From positions 62,001-126,000 of the forward strand of contig JARVLF010000016.1 of assembly GCA_030849465.1 (NCBI GenBank): DNA of 64,000 nucleotides, given 5' to 3'. Numbering within the stretch: position 1 is the stretch's first letter; the number at the start of each line of letters is the position of its first letter. Positions 38,907 through 49,856 of the stretch are shown here, piece by piece. The notes under the pieces were generated by a model, which was given only the letters and a program-made list of their open reading frames with translations, made no database searches and was not told the DNA's origin. Both the position numbers and the translations under genes were made by a program. The stretch comes from Moesziomyces globuligerus (taxonomy: Eukaryota; Basidiomycota; Ustilaginomycetes; Ustilaginales; Ustilaginaceae).

Positions 38907-41840
38907 ATGGCTACGACAGACACGGTGGCTGCCTCTGACGGCTCCGGCAGCGCTGAGGATACGGCTGCTATCCAGGTGCCCAACAGCCCCTCATCCGCCT
39001 TCGCTGCACTTTCTCTCGACGATGCTGCGCCCTCGACGTCCACAGCGCACTTTACGTCGGCGCACCTCGCCGAGATCGACGCGGCGACCCAGCTCGTAGC
39101 TGCGCTCGATGCGGCACGCAAGCAGCCCAAGCCACTCATCCGCTCCACTGGACATCGAGTCGATGTGCAATCCTCTGCCAGCGTGAGCAGCGGCGCCGAC
39201 CACCACCACCTGCTCTCCTGGAAGGTCGCCGAATTCGCCTACCGTAAGGCGACGGGCGTCGGCTCGGAGCTGCCTACACTTGCGCGCGGCCTGTTCACCG
39301 AGCGTCTTGCCACCTCTTGCTCCACAGAAAAGCACCGCATCGTCGTGCGCGGCTACGACAAGTTCTTCAACCTCGGCGAGATGCCCTGGACCAAACCCGA
39401 GGCGATCGCGCGCTTCACCACCGCCCCCTACGTACTGACGTTCAAGGAGAACGGCTGCATCATATTCATCGCCGCCCTCTCCCCCGCGCAGCTGGTGGTC
39501 ACGTCCAAGCATTCGCTGGGCGGCATCGTCGGCACCGAGGTGACGCATGCGCAGAAGGGTCACGAATGGCTTCTCAAACACCTCGCATCCGTAGACCGCA
39601 CCGAGCAGCAGCTCGCCGCAGAGCTCTGGCGTCGCAACGAGACGGCGGCGTTCGAGCTCTGCGACGACACCTTCGAGGAGCACGTGCTCGCCTACGACGA
39701 CGCCCGCTCCGGCCTGCACCTCCACGGCCTCAACGCCAACGCCGTCCACTTTGCCACCCGCCCCATGCCAGACGTCGACGCCTTCGCGCACGAGTGGGGC
39801 TTCATCCGCACACGCTGGATCGAGCTCCCCTCGCTTCAAGAGGTGCAGCGCGTCACGGCCGAGATCGAGCAGACGGGCGCATGGGACGGCGAACCCATCG
39901 AGGGCTTCGTCATCCGCACCCACATGCCTCCCCAGCACCAGCTCGATTCCCTGGCCGATGACAAGGCCAAGACAGCCGTGCAGCCGCCCTACGAACCCGC
40001 ACAGGCCTGGTTCTACAAGGTCAAGTTCGACGAGCCCTACCTCATGTACCGCGACTGGCGCGAGCTGGCACGCAAGATGCTCAAGGAAAAGCAAGAGTGG
40101 GACGCCAAGGTCGCCGCCTACCACGCCGAGGCATCAGATACCACCGAGGCTCCTCCGTCTGTTGCAATCGAAGCGGCTACGATCAAGGCCGACGCAGTCG
40201 AGGCCGCGACAGTCGAGGGGGAGGAGGGCGAAGGTCCATCCAAGGCGGCTCTGAAGCGGGAGAAGAAGCGGCTGGCCAAGCAGAGTGCCAAGGAAGCTGC
40301 CGTACAGCGAGCGGCGGCTCAGGCCGCTGGCATCCTGCCACCTCCGCCTCCGCAGCCACGCACACGGCGTCCAGAGACACTGGCGTTCGTCGAGTGGTGC
40401 TACGACCGACTGTACGGCAATGCTGCCAAGGGCGTTGCGGCGCAGCCGGCGCTGTTTGCGGGGCTGGCGCAGAACAAGGGCATCATCGCCATGCGCAACG
40501 CCTTCCTTTCGCACTACACCACGCACGCGCCCGCTCCTGCACCGGCTGCGACCAACGAGCCGGACACGCGACCGTTCAGCAAGACGGTCTTGGCACCGGT
40601 CGCCGTGCCCGGGTGTGGCAAGACGGTGCTGGCGGTGGCGCTGCGCGAGCTGTTTGGCGTCGGGCACGTGCAGTCGGATGCGTTCAAGGCCAAGAAGGGC
40701 TTCCTCGGCGCGGTGGAGCGCGATCTGCGAGCGCACGCAGCGCAGGAGGGATACGTGATCTTTGCGGACAAGAACAACCACCTTCAGCAGCATCGCGACG
40801 ATATCGTCCAGCTGGCCGACCAGCTCTCGCATCCGCCGGCCGCCGCGCCGGGTCGGAAGGGCAAGGGCAAGGTGCCCGAGGTCGGGAGGGTGAGGACGGT
40901 GGCCGTGGTGTGGGATCTAGATGCGCTACCGCTCAATTCGCTGCATCGGGTGTGCGTACAGCGCATCGAACAGCGTGGCGACAACCACCAGAATCTTGTG
41001 GCCGATGGCGAGGAGCAGGCGGTGGTGGGCATGCGTACGCACGAGCAGATCCTCTGGAAGTTCCTCGAGGCTTTGGAGCCGTTTGATTCGGCAGCGGGTA
41101 AGGGCGAGGGTGCGGCAGGGTTTGGCGATGGATCGTTCGACCACATCGTCCGGCTCCAGGTCCAGGCGTCTGTCAAGGACAACCTGCATGCGCTGATTGG
41201 CGCGCTGGCGCCCGTGCTCGGTTGGGCGGTTCCTGGCGAGGACGAGGTGACGAGGGCGTTGGAGAAGGCGTTGGCGTGGAAGGTGGATAAGAAGGCCAAG
41301 ATCGAGACCAAGCCGACGGCTCCACCGAGGTACTTTGGGCTTGCGGTCGAGTTGGATGTTCGTGCTGTGCTCGATGCGTTGCTGGGGGGTGATTCTAGGA
41401 TCGGAGAGTTTTACACCAGGGTTCGAGAGGGGGGACGTTTGAATCTCCGGCCGCATATCACGCTGTGTCACCAGGCGAACCTCGATGCGGATTCGCCTGG
41501 TGTTTCGGATGCGCGCTGGTCGTTCTACACGTCGCTCCTGGCGAACAAGGAGCAGGATGTTTGGGAGGTCACGCTTTCGACACTGCTCTATCAGGAGGAT
41601 CAACTGCTCACGTTCCTTGTTGACGAGATCAAGCCTCCAGAGACGGTGGACAAGGTGTTTAGGGAGCTGCATACAGACTGGCATCCACACATCACCCTCG
41701 CTACGCGCGATAACGACGTAAGACCCTATCAGGCCAACCAGGTTGCGGAGCAGTGGAGACTAGGTAGCCCTGAACGCATCCACGTGAGACAACTCGATAC
41801 ACCGGTAACAGTACACGCACGCGTCTTTGGCATGACCTAG
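38907..41840 (+). CDS. TRL1: Fungal tRNA ligase Trl1 (ligase-kinase-cyclic phosphodiesterase)
   Basis: Trifunctional enzyme of 977 residues that seals tRNA halves after intron removal. In fungi it also joins the HAC1-type mRNA of the unfolded protein response. Three modules are in the expected order. The adenylyltransferase domain has the nucleotidyl-acceptor motif KENGCIIF (Lys180), with later motifs up to WFYKVKFDEPYLMYRDW. A basic Ala/Lys-rich linker (about 400-480) follows. The kinase domain has P-loop VPGCGKTVLA (about 567-576). The 2H-type phosphodiesterase has its two HIT motifs at 850-852 and 928-930. The fungal fusion enzyme differs from the RtcB ligase of animals. It is one exon. 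Confidence 0.96.
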   Translation: MATTDTVAASDGSGSAEDTAAIQVPNSPSSAFAALSLDDAAPSTSTAHFTSAHLAEIDAATQLVAALDAARKQPKPLIRSTGHRVDVQSSASVSSGADHHHLLSWKVAEFAYRKATGVGSELPTLARGLFTERLATSCSTEKHRIVVRGYDKFFNLGEMPWTKPEAIARFTTAPYVLTFKENGCIIFIAALSPAQLVVTSKHSLGGIVGTEVTHAQKGHEWLLKHLASVDRTEQQLAAELWRRNETAAFELCDDTFEEHVLAYDDARSGLHLHGLNANAVHFATRPMPDVDAFAHEWGFIRTRWIELPSLQEVQRVTAEIEQTGAWDGEPIEGFVIRTHMPPQHQLDSLADDKAKTAVQPPYEPAQAWFYKVKFDEPYLMYRDWRELARKMLKEKQEWDAKVAAYHAEASDTTEAPPSVAIEAATIKADAVEAATVEGEEGEGPSKAALKREKKRLAKQSAKEAAVQRAAAQAAGILPPPPPQPRTRRPETLAFVEWCYDRLYGNAAKGVAAQPALFAGLAQNKGIIAMRNAFLSHYTTHAPAPAPAATNEPDTRPFSKTVLAPVAVPGCGKTVLAVALRELFGVGHVQSDAFKAKKGFLGAVERDLRAHAAQEGYVIFADKNNHLQQHRDDIVQLADQLSHPPAAAPGRKGKGKVPEVGRVRTVAVVWDLDALPLNSLHRVCVQRIEQRGDNHQNLVADGEEQAVVGMRTHEQILWKFLEALEPFDSAAGKGEGAAGFGDGSFDHIVRLQVQASVKDNLHALIGALAPVLGWAVPGEDEVTRALEKALAWKVDKKAKIETKPTAPPRYFGLAVELDVRAVLDALLGGDSRIGEFYTRVREGGRLNLRPHITLCHQANLDADSPGVSDARWSFYTSLLANKEQDVWEVTLSTLLYQEDQLLTFLVDEIKPPETVDKVFRELHTDWHPHITLATRDNDVRPYQANQVAEQWRLGSPERIHVRQLDTPVTVHARVFGMT

Positions 41841-42407
41841 ATCATCGGCTTCACCAATGCTAAGAGGATAAAACGACAAACGCTCAAGTGCGTCTGTGAG
41901 GTGGAGAATCAGCGTAGCGTGGAATGTGGTCGGTGAATCCCGGCATCAAGACCCAAAGAACCAAAGCGTCCAGCTCCATGGATCAAGGTGGAAGATGTTC
42001 AGGACCAAAACCTTGCGCAGTCCCTCCTCTCCCGCTCTGCCCCCGACAGCACGTTGCGCGCAAGAGGAATACCGAACATGTATCCTCGCTCGTCAATACC
42101 ACCAAGCTCGCCTGGAGCACAAAGTGAAATCCCCTCCACCTGCATCAACCCCCAATCGACTCGGAGACTCTAAATCCAAACAGCACGCACACACACGAAC
42201 AACGACGACGCATGGCGAACAAGGATGAATTGATCCCCTAACAAGGCATGGCTGAGTAGAACCCCGTGACTAATCGTGAATGAGAATGAGAATGCGGTGC
42301 GTGCGGTCGGAAGAAGAGACGGAGTGAAAAAGATGCGGCGCAATGCGGCGAGAACACAAGCGACGGTATTGACCATGAATCCGCGGGAAGGCCGGGGCCG
42401 CGCCGCG
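41841..42407. other. Convergent spacer after TRL1
   Basis: About 570 bp between the TRL1 stop and the stop of the ECL1-like gene. No gene or strong repeat is seen. Confidence 0.5.
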
Positions 42408-45400
42408 CTAGGCATCAAAGTAGAAGAGTTTCTTGCGGTGGGGCTGGAAGCCCTTTTGCACCGAGCTGCCCTCGCTCGACGGCGCGCGTCGCAGCGTTTC
42501 GGCATCGCGGCTGCCGCGCTGGGCCGGCGCCACGCCCGGCGCAGGCGCCTGGCCGAGATGCTTGGCGAGCCCGCCCGCATCGAGACCCCACGCCGCGTCG
42601 TACACATCGTGCGTCTCGCGGTCCGGCAGCTGCAGGATCGGATACGTCTTGAGCCCAGACAGCTGGTCGTAGCTCCACGTGCGCGGCGGCTCCTCGTGCT
42701 CGACGTAGTCCTCGGCAGCCGACGCGACCTGTGGCGCAGCCTCGGCCGTTGTGAGCGGCTGGATCCGCTGCCCCACCGCGTGCATGCCCAGCGACGAGCG
42801 CGATCGCGGCGGCGGCATCAACGACGTTCGGTGGTAGCGGCGGCCCTGCTGGCCCGCCAGCGCCGAGTTGGGTCGGCTGATAAAGTCGCCCGACGTGAGG
42901 TCCTGAGACGACATCTCGCCGCCGTCCTCGGGCACGCTCGGCGTAGGGCTGCGATGCAGCGCGGCAGGCATGGTCGAATGGCGACCCGTGATCCCCTGCT
43001 GTTGGCCAATCGCATTGGGTGGAGCGCCGAGCGTCATGAGATGCCCCAGAGGCGCGCGTTCGCCACCTCGACCGTCTACATCCTGAAGATTCGAGACCGA
43101 GGAGCTGTGCTGACCGTGCCCGGCGTGTCCGTGTCCGTGTCCGTGATGCGAGGACGACGCGTGGTGATGGTGCTGGTGGTGATGGTGGCCGTGAGCATGC
43201 GCATGTGCATGGTTGTGGCTATGCTGGTGAGGATGCGCTCGGTGTGCCTGATGAAGCAGCTGCCGGTTGGCGAAGGCGGCGGCGTGGCCATAGCTGATAC
43301 TTTGTCGGTGTCCCGGGTGGTGCAAGGAGGCAGGATCCGTGGAAGCGGGGGGCGATGCGATCGAGGTCATGGCTCCCCAGCCGAGGCCTTTGGCGCGGGG
43401 CGAGGTGCCGGCCGTGTAAGGGAGCGAGTGGTATCCAGCAGCGCTGTTGGGCCGAGAGGGCGACATGGTGGCGCGCGCAGCCTCCTGTGCCAAGGCAAAG
43501 CTGCTGTTGTAGGGGCTGCGCATCAGCGTCGGCGAGACCGGAGGCTGCATTGGAGTGCCTGCGCCCGGTTGCTGATGCGAAGAGCCTGCGCTACCCACGA
43601 ACATCTGCGGCGTGTTGGCGGCCGTCCAGGCACGGCCGGTGGAATAGGCTCGAGCGCTCCTCGGCATCTGGGCATACAAGTTTGTGCTGCTGCCTGAGCG
43701 GCTGATGGGTGCAAGCAGTGGCGGTAGCACCGAGATGTCGCGGCTTCTTCGCTTGTTGACCTTCCTCTGCAAATTGACGTCGGTGACACGAGTCAGACTA
43801 TCAACGCGAGGCCGCGTCGATTGCTGTCTCGGCTCGTCAGCCGCCGTGGAATCTGACCTGGCCTCGGAAGACGAGTCGCCGGGGATGCCGCCCTGACCGA
43901 TCTCGCGGACATATGCGGGGACGCGGCCCCTTCGGATGGTGGGCTTGGCTACCAGACTCTGGGTGGGAGTGATGCCGGCACTACGGTCCTCGGACTGCTT
44001 GCGCGACATTTCGGCTGGGTGGAGCGTGCTGCTAGGTCCCAACGAGGAGGCGAGACTGACATCTCTGAGAGAGGATGCGCGCTTCTGAGCATAAGGCATC
44101 CTGTGCTGGCTGCTGCTGCTGTGCGATGTGGTGCTCTCGCGACGCGATGCCAGGCCAGATCCGCGGGATGGCCACTCTTCGCTGTCGTCGGTCGAGTGGA
44201 AGACGTCCGAGTCGGCTTGCATCGGAGCGGGAGAGGCGGTGGAGCGCCAGTTGAGCCAAGCGGAAGAGAGGGAGCGAAGCCAGCCACTCGAAGTGGAGCC
44301 GGAAGCAGAGCTCGCGATGGACACAGCATTCGAATTGCGTCGTGCGGGGGCTCCAGCCACACCAAAGAGAGAGAGTCGGCGCGACTCCGTCGGCCTGCCA
44401 TCCGAGTTTGTGGGAGGGCCGGAAGCGCGAGACTGCGCGAGCTTCAGGCTACCGACCACGTGGCTAAGGCCATCGTCGACATCTGCAGACCTGGAACCCA
44501 AGTCGTAACGGTTGTTGGAGTCCGAGAGGCTGTGCGACATTGCAGTCGGCCGTCTGTCGAAGTTGCCGTGCGCAAGCGCTTGCTCGAGCGTCTGCGCGTC
44601 CTTGCCGTGCGCGCGGTCGTAGGGGGAGGCAGAAGTGGATGGCGGAGGCTGATGGGTGAGGGTGATGCTGCTGGCGCCCATGAGCGTGTGTTCGCTCGCA
44701 AGACTGCGAGAGAGCAAGGAGCCTCGGGAAGTTGGGCTGCCGATGTGGTCGTTGAAGACATTGACCGAGGGCTGTGCGTGGTGTTGGCTGGCTTTGTCCA
44801 AGAGCTTGAGCGGGCTGGTGGCCATGAGCAGGGAAGATCTTTTCGCGCTAGAGGAAGCGCGTTGCGGGCGTGCAGCGATGGGCGATGCAGCCGCGTGGGA
44901 GTCGGACGAGTGCAGCGTGTCCTCGTCCACTTCGTGCGTAGGGGCGAAACCAGGCACAGAGAGGCGGTGTGCGGCTCTGGCGGTGGTGTAGGACGAGGGC
45001 GAGGCGAGGGCGGAGACGGTGACCAGCATGGATTGCCTGGGGGTGATGGCGGGCGTGGCCGTGCTGGTCGAGAGGCCCGAGCTGGTACCAATGGTAGCGA
45101 ACTCAGACGCCTGGATTTTGCCGCCGGCGGCGGCGGCGTTGGCGTTGGCGCTCCTGACGCCCGAGTTGGAGCGCGGCTTGAGGCGAGGCTCCCAGAGACT
45201 GCCTGCACTCTCTGAGCTCATGACGCTGCCGTCGGTGCCGGATGTGCTGGCGCGGCCAGCGCTAGCGGCCGACGATGTTCGTGGCGGCACGGCACCAAGA
45301 CGAGCTGCCTCGACAGCTTGGGCGGCATCGAGGGGTCGCATCCTGGGGCTGTTGAGACCTGCGCCGGTGGCAACATAGTTAGGCGCAAACTGAGGAAAGT

Positions 45401-46691
45401 AACCTTCAACGCCCGCACCGGGAGCGTGAAGACCGAGCGGAGTGATGAGACGACCGCTGGCGGTGCGCGGCTTCTGTGCTGCGCCTCTTGCGTAGATGTA
45501 GCCACTGGAGCTCTCTGTGGCAGTGTCGCTTGCACCGCTGGGGATTGCGGCACCGCTGGCGCTGCTGCCGTCGGCGTACTTGTCCATGCAGTCTGGGCAG
45601 AGGCACTCGCTCTCGGGGGTGCTGGCGATCATGGCGAGGGGCGCTGAGGAGACGCTGGCTGATCGCGTCCAGGTGGGAGGCGGTGGGGGTGCCCAGACGG
45701 CGTTGGGAGGTGGGACGAGCGGCTGAGAGAGGTACTTTGTGAGCTCGCCGAGACCGGAAGATCGTCGCTCGTCGATGAGTCGGCATCGCTCGGAGCAGTA
45801 GAGGGGGGTGGGCGCCTTGCGCTTTGCGGCGAGCTCGGCTTCCTGCTGCTTGAGGGCGGCCGGAGTCAGGCCGAGGCCGCCAAGGAAGCCACGCTTCCTT
45901 GGGCGTGATGGAGCGTCTGCATTGGTGAGGCCGGTGACGCCAGCGGTTGCCTCGTTCGACTTGAAGGAGGAAGGGCCGCTGCTGGAATGGGAGCGGTTGC
46001 TGGCGGCCGAGCCGGGCCGAGAGGTGGCCGGGCTCTTGCGATTGTGGGATGCTGAGCCATCGCGCGAGACGGTCTTGCCTTTACCCTTGTCGTCGTGCAG
46101 CTTTGTAGTGGGACGCAGCTCGCTGAGAGCATGCAATCGGCTGCCCGCACTGCCGGTGCGCTTGTGAGGGCCGAGAGGAGCGCCTCCGGCCTTGGCGTGC
46201 AGGCGTCCGGCCGAGTGGGTTCGTTTGAGCGCGTCTTTGGAACCGCCGGCTGCCTTTGCCGTATCGGCAATCTGAGCGGCGTGTTCGGACGCGTTGGATC
46301 CGCGGGCGGTGAGTGTGGCAGAGCGGCTTTTGAGGGTGGTGTGGGTTGCGGGGGAGGCGGAGTCGTCTGGATTGGAGGAGGCCTTGGCGATGCCCTCTCC
46401 AGGCTCGATGAGGCAGTCGCAGGTGGCGCAGAATGTCTGCGTCCATAGCTCCTGGCCGTCCATTTCGAAGGCGGCCTCCTCGTCGCTGCTGTCGTCTGTG
46501 GTGGTCTCCTCGTCGTCATCGTCGTCGTCATCATCCTCGTCATGATCATGGTTGCCGTTGTGACTGTTGTGTCGGGCTGCGCCATGGCCCTGTTTGGAGT
46601 TGGGCTTGGATGGTTCTTTGGCATGAGCGTTCTTGTGTTTGGAGACGGCGCCTGGCGGGCGAGCGCCTCCGTATGTAGGTGCTAGAGGCAT
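42408..46691 (-). CDS. Large Ser-rich protein with ECL1-type zinc-binding motifs and a His-rich tract
   Basis: Single-exon gene for 1427 residues, mostly disordered. Two short Cys motifs stand out: FCATCDCLIEPG (Cys88, 91, 93), just after an Asp/Glu run, and LYCSERCRLIDERR (Cys299, 303). Together they match the zinc-binding pattern of the fungal ECL1 / life-span regulatory factor family, whose small yeast members affect chronological ageing and zinc or sulfur stress responses. A third CxxC (CLCPDCMDKY) follows. Around residues 1190-1240 lies a tract dense in His (runs such as HGHHHHQHHHH), a possible metal-binding or low-complexity region. The rest is Ser/Ala/Pro/Arg-rich with many SP and SR sites. 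Family assignment rests on the Cys motifs only; function is not shown. Confidence 0.75.
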   Translation of the reverse strand: MPLAPTYGGARPPGAVSKHKNAHAKEPSKPNSKQGHGAARHNSHNGNHDHDEDDDDDDDDEETTTDDSSDEEAAFEMDGQELWTQTFCATCDCLIEPGEGIAKASSNPDDSASPATHTTLKSRSATLTARGSNASEHAAQIADTAKAAGGSKDALKRTHSAGRLHAKAGGAPLGPHKRTGSAGSRLHALSELRPTTKLHDDKGKGKTVSRDGSASHNRKSPATSRPGSAASNRSHSSSGPSSFKSNEATAGVTGLTNADAPSRPRKRGFLGGLGLTPAALKQQEAELAAKRKAPTPLYCSERCRLIDERRSSGLGELTKYLSQPLVPPPNAVWAPPPPPTWTRSASVSSAPLAMIASTPESECLCPDCMDKYADGSSASGAAIPSGASDTATESSSGYIYARGAAQKPRTASGRLITPLGLHAPGAGVEGYFPQFAPNYVATGAGLNSPRMRPLDAAQAVEAARLGAVPPRTSSAASAGRASTSGTDGSVMSSESAGSLWEPRLKPRSNSGVRSANANAAAAGGKIQASEFATIGTSSGLSTSTATPAITPRQSMLVTVSALASPSSYTTARAAHRLSVPGFAPTHEVDEDTLHSSDSHAAASPIAARPQRASSSAKRSSLLMATSPLKLLDKASQHHAQPSVNVFNDHIGSPTSRGSLLSRSLASEHTLMGASSITLTHQPPPSTSASPYDRAHGKDAQTLEQALAHGNFDRRPTAMSHSLSDSNNRYDLGSRSADVDDGLSHVVGSLKLAQSRASGPPTNSDGRPTESRRLSLFGVAGAPARRNSNAVSIASSASGSTSSGWLRSLSSAWLNWRSTASPAPMQADSDVFHSTDDSEEWPSRGSGLASRRESTTSHSSSSQHRMPYAQKRASSLRDVSLASSLGPSSTLHPAEMSRKQSEDRSAGITPTQSLVAKPTIRRGRVPAYVREIGQGGIPGDSSSEARSDSTAADEPRQQSTRPRVDSLTRVTDVNLQRKVNKRRSRDISVLPPLLAPISRSGSSTNLYAQMPRSARAYSTGRAWTAANTPQMFVGSAGSSHQQPGAGTPMQPPVSPTLMRSPYNSSFALAQEAARATMSPSRPNSAAGYHSLPYTAGTSPRAKGLGWGAMTSIASPPASTDPASLHHPGHRQSISYGHAAAFANRQLLHQAHRAHPHQHSHNHAHAHAHGHHHHQHHHHASSSHHGHGHGHAGHGQHSSSVSNLQDVDGRGGERAPLGHLMTLGAPPNAIGQQQGITGRHSTMPAALHRSPTPSVPEDGGEMSSQDLTSGDFISRPNSALAGQQGRRYHRTSLMPPPRSRSSLGMHAVGQRIQPLTTAEAAPQVASAAEDYVEHEEPPRTWSYDQLSGLKTYPILQLPDRETHDVYDAAWGLDAGGLAKHLGQAPAPGVAPAQRGSRDAETLRRAPSSEGSSVQKGFQPHRKKLFYFDA

Positions 46692-49600
46692 GGCAGCGTG
46701 AGTTGGCAGCGGGTGCCGATACCCGGATGTGGATCAGAGGTTGACAAGGCGCATGTGTCGAAGCGAGGGGTGGAGGAGAGATTGGCTATGGGAGCGAGTG
46801 AAGCCAAGAGCGTCCAGATGAGAGCAAGGCCAGCTGGTTGGCTGAGGTTGGACAGGTCTATTTGGGTCCAACGCGGAGGATGCGCCGATTGGTTGGATGA
46901 GAACGTGCGAGAGGAAGCAAGCCTGAAAGAGAAAGCGATGTAGACGATTCGAGAAAGGTCGCTAGACGGAAGAGCCGAGATGAGGAGCGTCCGTCGGCAT
47001 GTGCGTTCTGCGGAAAAGGATGCCGGGCAAACGAAGAAAAGGCCGACGCGGGACGGGTTGAGTCGAAGCGTGGTCGGAGGTGCCGAGGTGGAGTGATGTG
47101 CGAGAGGTGGGCAGCGCAGGTGGTATATGGTGGTCGTCGGTGAGTTGCGCTGGGGATGAGTAGTAGGTGGTGAGTTGGAAAGGCGAGTTGAGTGGGGGTG
47201 TGAGTGGTCGCAGTGAGTGTGGGATAAGCGGCTGAGCAGCGCGGCACGTCGGGCGACTCGAGATAGTTGGGTCGGGCTGCAGGCGTGCAGTAGCGTTCAG
47301 AGGCGCGTTCAAGCTTCAAGGCCAAGAAGCCAAGCGGAAGCCAAGGCCGGGACGCGGAGGCATGTTGCTCCTCGCTCACCCCAAAGCGCCTCAAGCAGCG
47401 CCGAGGCTGAATGCGCGCACGCTGCGCCCAGCACAACGCGGCGAGCCAACCGCTCCCGACGGTCGGTCTGCGCAGAGCAGCGCAGAGCAGCGCAGAGCAG
47501 CGCAGAGCAGCGCAGAGCAGCGCAAAGGAGGAATTTCGGAGTTGCCGTCGTCGAGAGTCCAGTCATGCGGATGTGGACCGGCCTGCTTCCGCCCTCTCTC
47601 CCCCAAAAAAAGAAGACGCCAGCCTCTGAGCTGCAGCCCGAGCGATTAGAAAATCCGAAAGCGGGAACGTGGGTGAATCCGTGCATGCTGAGGAGTAGCC
47701 ATCCCGCAGCTGGGCGTCGGCTTTGGTCTCGCGTCCGCCTCTAGCTGGATCAACTCGCCCCCGCGCCACGCCCAGCCATCCCTTCCCAACCCATGAGCAG
47801 GACTGCCATTGAGTGGCAGAGAAAAAAGAGAGGGGTTCATGCGTAGTGGGTGTTGCCGATCCGGACGGCGGCATGTGCAGTATCAATTTCGCTGCTACGA
47901 ACCAAGTCGGACGCCAACACGATGGCCAAAGCTCTACGCAGCATACTGTAATGTATGACGCTGGCGCTTGTTCATCGTGCCGAGGCGGCTGTCCAGCGTG
48001 TTGGCTGCATCCATGTCAGGCTCACCCGGTCCGAGACGGAGACCTGCCCACATGCTGTCGCGCCCCGGCGTGGCGGTGTGAGAGGCTTCTTTTTTTGGTG
48101 CTTGCTCGGCCCGCTCCAACACGTTGGGTTGGCCGCTGTAGCCGACCCAATTTGGCTCTTGCCGCGCCGAGCTGCCGCCCCCTCACTGCTCACCGCTCAG
48201 GCTCGCTTGACCGCTTCGAGTGTGCACCCTACACCCTAGGGTTTCCCATCCTGCATTGCGTGGGGTTGGCGAGCTGTCCGCTGCAGTGCTCAATGCTGCT
48301 CTGCTCTCTGTCATGGGCTCGAGTCGAACGCATGGTCCGGTCCAATCGATACAGCACACCACGCTCGCTCGATGGCTCGGTCTGGAGCTCGATCTCGGCG
48401 ACACTGGAATGCGACCCTAGCTGGGTACAGTAAGCCGGACGAACTCGTGGCAGCCACTCGGTCATTCATCCCTCCACCCACGCATGATTTTCGCGTCGTG
48501 CTTTTTCTCCTTTGTGCATCAACTGCCGCCGATGCACATGGACACCGCACTCGTCGCCATCCCACGCTGCCCACTCGGCTCGACGCCGCGCCACGTCGAT
48601 CGGCGCGAATCACAAAGGCAACATGGCGATGAGCGCGTCGTTGCGCCTTCCCACACCCCCGCCCCTGTCAGGAGCCCCTCTTTCCTCTCTCTCTCCCAAG
48701 ATCAGTCAAGGCGCCGACCTGCACGAGCTTCGGCGACTTGCAACGTGCCAGCGACGATAAGCCGAGATGCGGTGATCCTTTCCGACAGCCGTATGCGAGC
48801 TCGCCTCTGCAACTGTGAAGTACGCACACCTCGGCCTCTCTTGTCGCCTTGACGAGCACGCCAGCCTTGCATGCGCTGCGCCGCTCACGGCTCCTTTTTT
48901 TCTCCGCAACCTGATGTAAGCTTCCCGCCTTGGGCCATGCGTCTGCGTCTGGTGTGCAACGCGTCGAAATTCCCGGCGTGGCTACATCCCTCTTCGCGGC
49001 GTTCTCGTTCAGCGGCCTCTCAACAAGTTGCCGGCATGGGTAGCCCTCCAAGCAAAATCGATGCCTTGCTTCTAACACTCGGTCCGGCCAGCTCAGCTCG
49101 GATCTTCGGGAATCCGACGATCAAATGCAATCCCACAGGCAGTCGTCGGCCTTCGAACACTCCACGGCAGCCAGCGGTTACGCCATCCACGCCACTCCGC
49201 AGGGACTGATGTGATCATAGCGGGGTCAGGCTTGGCTAAGGGCGTGGGCCGTGAAAGCTTCGGCGGAGGCGGCATTCAAGCGCGACGTTACCATCAAGGT
49301 TTAGCTGCATTCACGCGGCAATCCGAGGGGCCCCTCTCCCATCCCGCGACCGCCGTGGGAACCTCGCAAAGCTGCGACGGCGGCGGCTACTGGACGTGAC
49401 CATCCGAACCTGCGCGTACCGAAGATAGCCGGAGTGTGGAGAGCATTCCGGGGCGAGCCGAACGGAATCTCATTTTGTTTGTTCCATCGGCGTAACAGTT
49501 TTTTTTGCTTGTTTGAAGAAGAAGAATCAATCGGGAGATCTCATGACGTCCTCGATCGATCCGTCGCCTAGATACACTGTATCTACGTCGATGCGAGGTT

Positions 49601-49856
49601 GACCCGCCGATAAAATTCCTCATTTGGCCTTTGATTGGTCTGATCTTCCGAGATCTCTGAGATGCACCAACGAGTCACCGCCGCTGCCAAATGGCACCAT
49701 CGGCATCCGGGACTCGCATTCGACATTCGGTTCGGCCCTCCCACAGCAGCATCAATACTGTAGAACCTATCCCTTCTACCACACTACCATCCACCGATCG
49801 CATTCGCATTTAAACTGCACCGCTCGTACCAAAGCGGTCGAATCACTGGCACCGTC
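46692..49856. other. 3.2-kb gene-free divergent spacer
   Basis: It lies between the divergent starts of the ECL1-like and aspartokinase genes. It contains a 10-bp tandem repeat (47471-47520), small T/A runs and many short Arg/Ser-rich frames on both strands. None has a recognisable domain or codon pattern. Confidence 0.5.
47471..47520. repeat. Tandem repeat, 5 x 10 bp
   Basis: Five perfect copies of cgcagagcag in the long spacer upstream of the ECL1-like gene. It reads through all frames as Gln/Ala/Ser-type repeats, which creates spurious ORFs. Confidence 0.95.

Noticed and set aside
47471..47520. Regular repeat array as a CRISPR
   Set aside because: A 10-bp head-to-tail repeat without spacers in a eukaryotic genome.
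48229..48245. Telomere-like ccctagggttt
   Set aside because: A single short palindromic match, not an array; no sign of an interstitial telomere.
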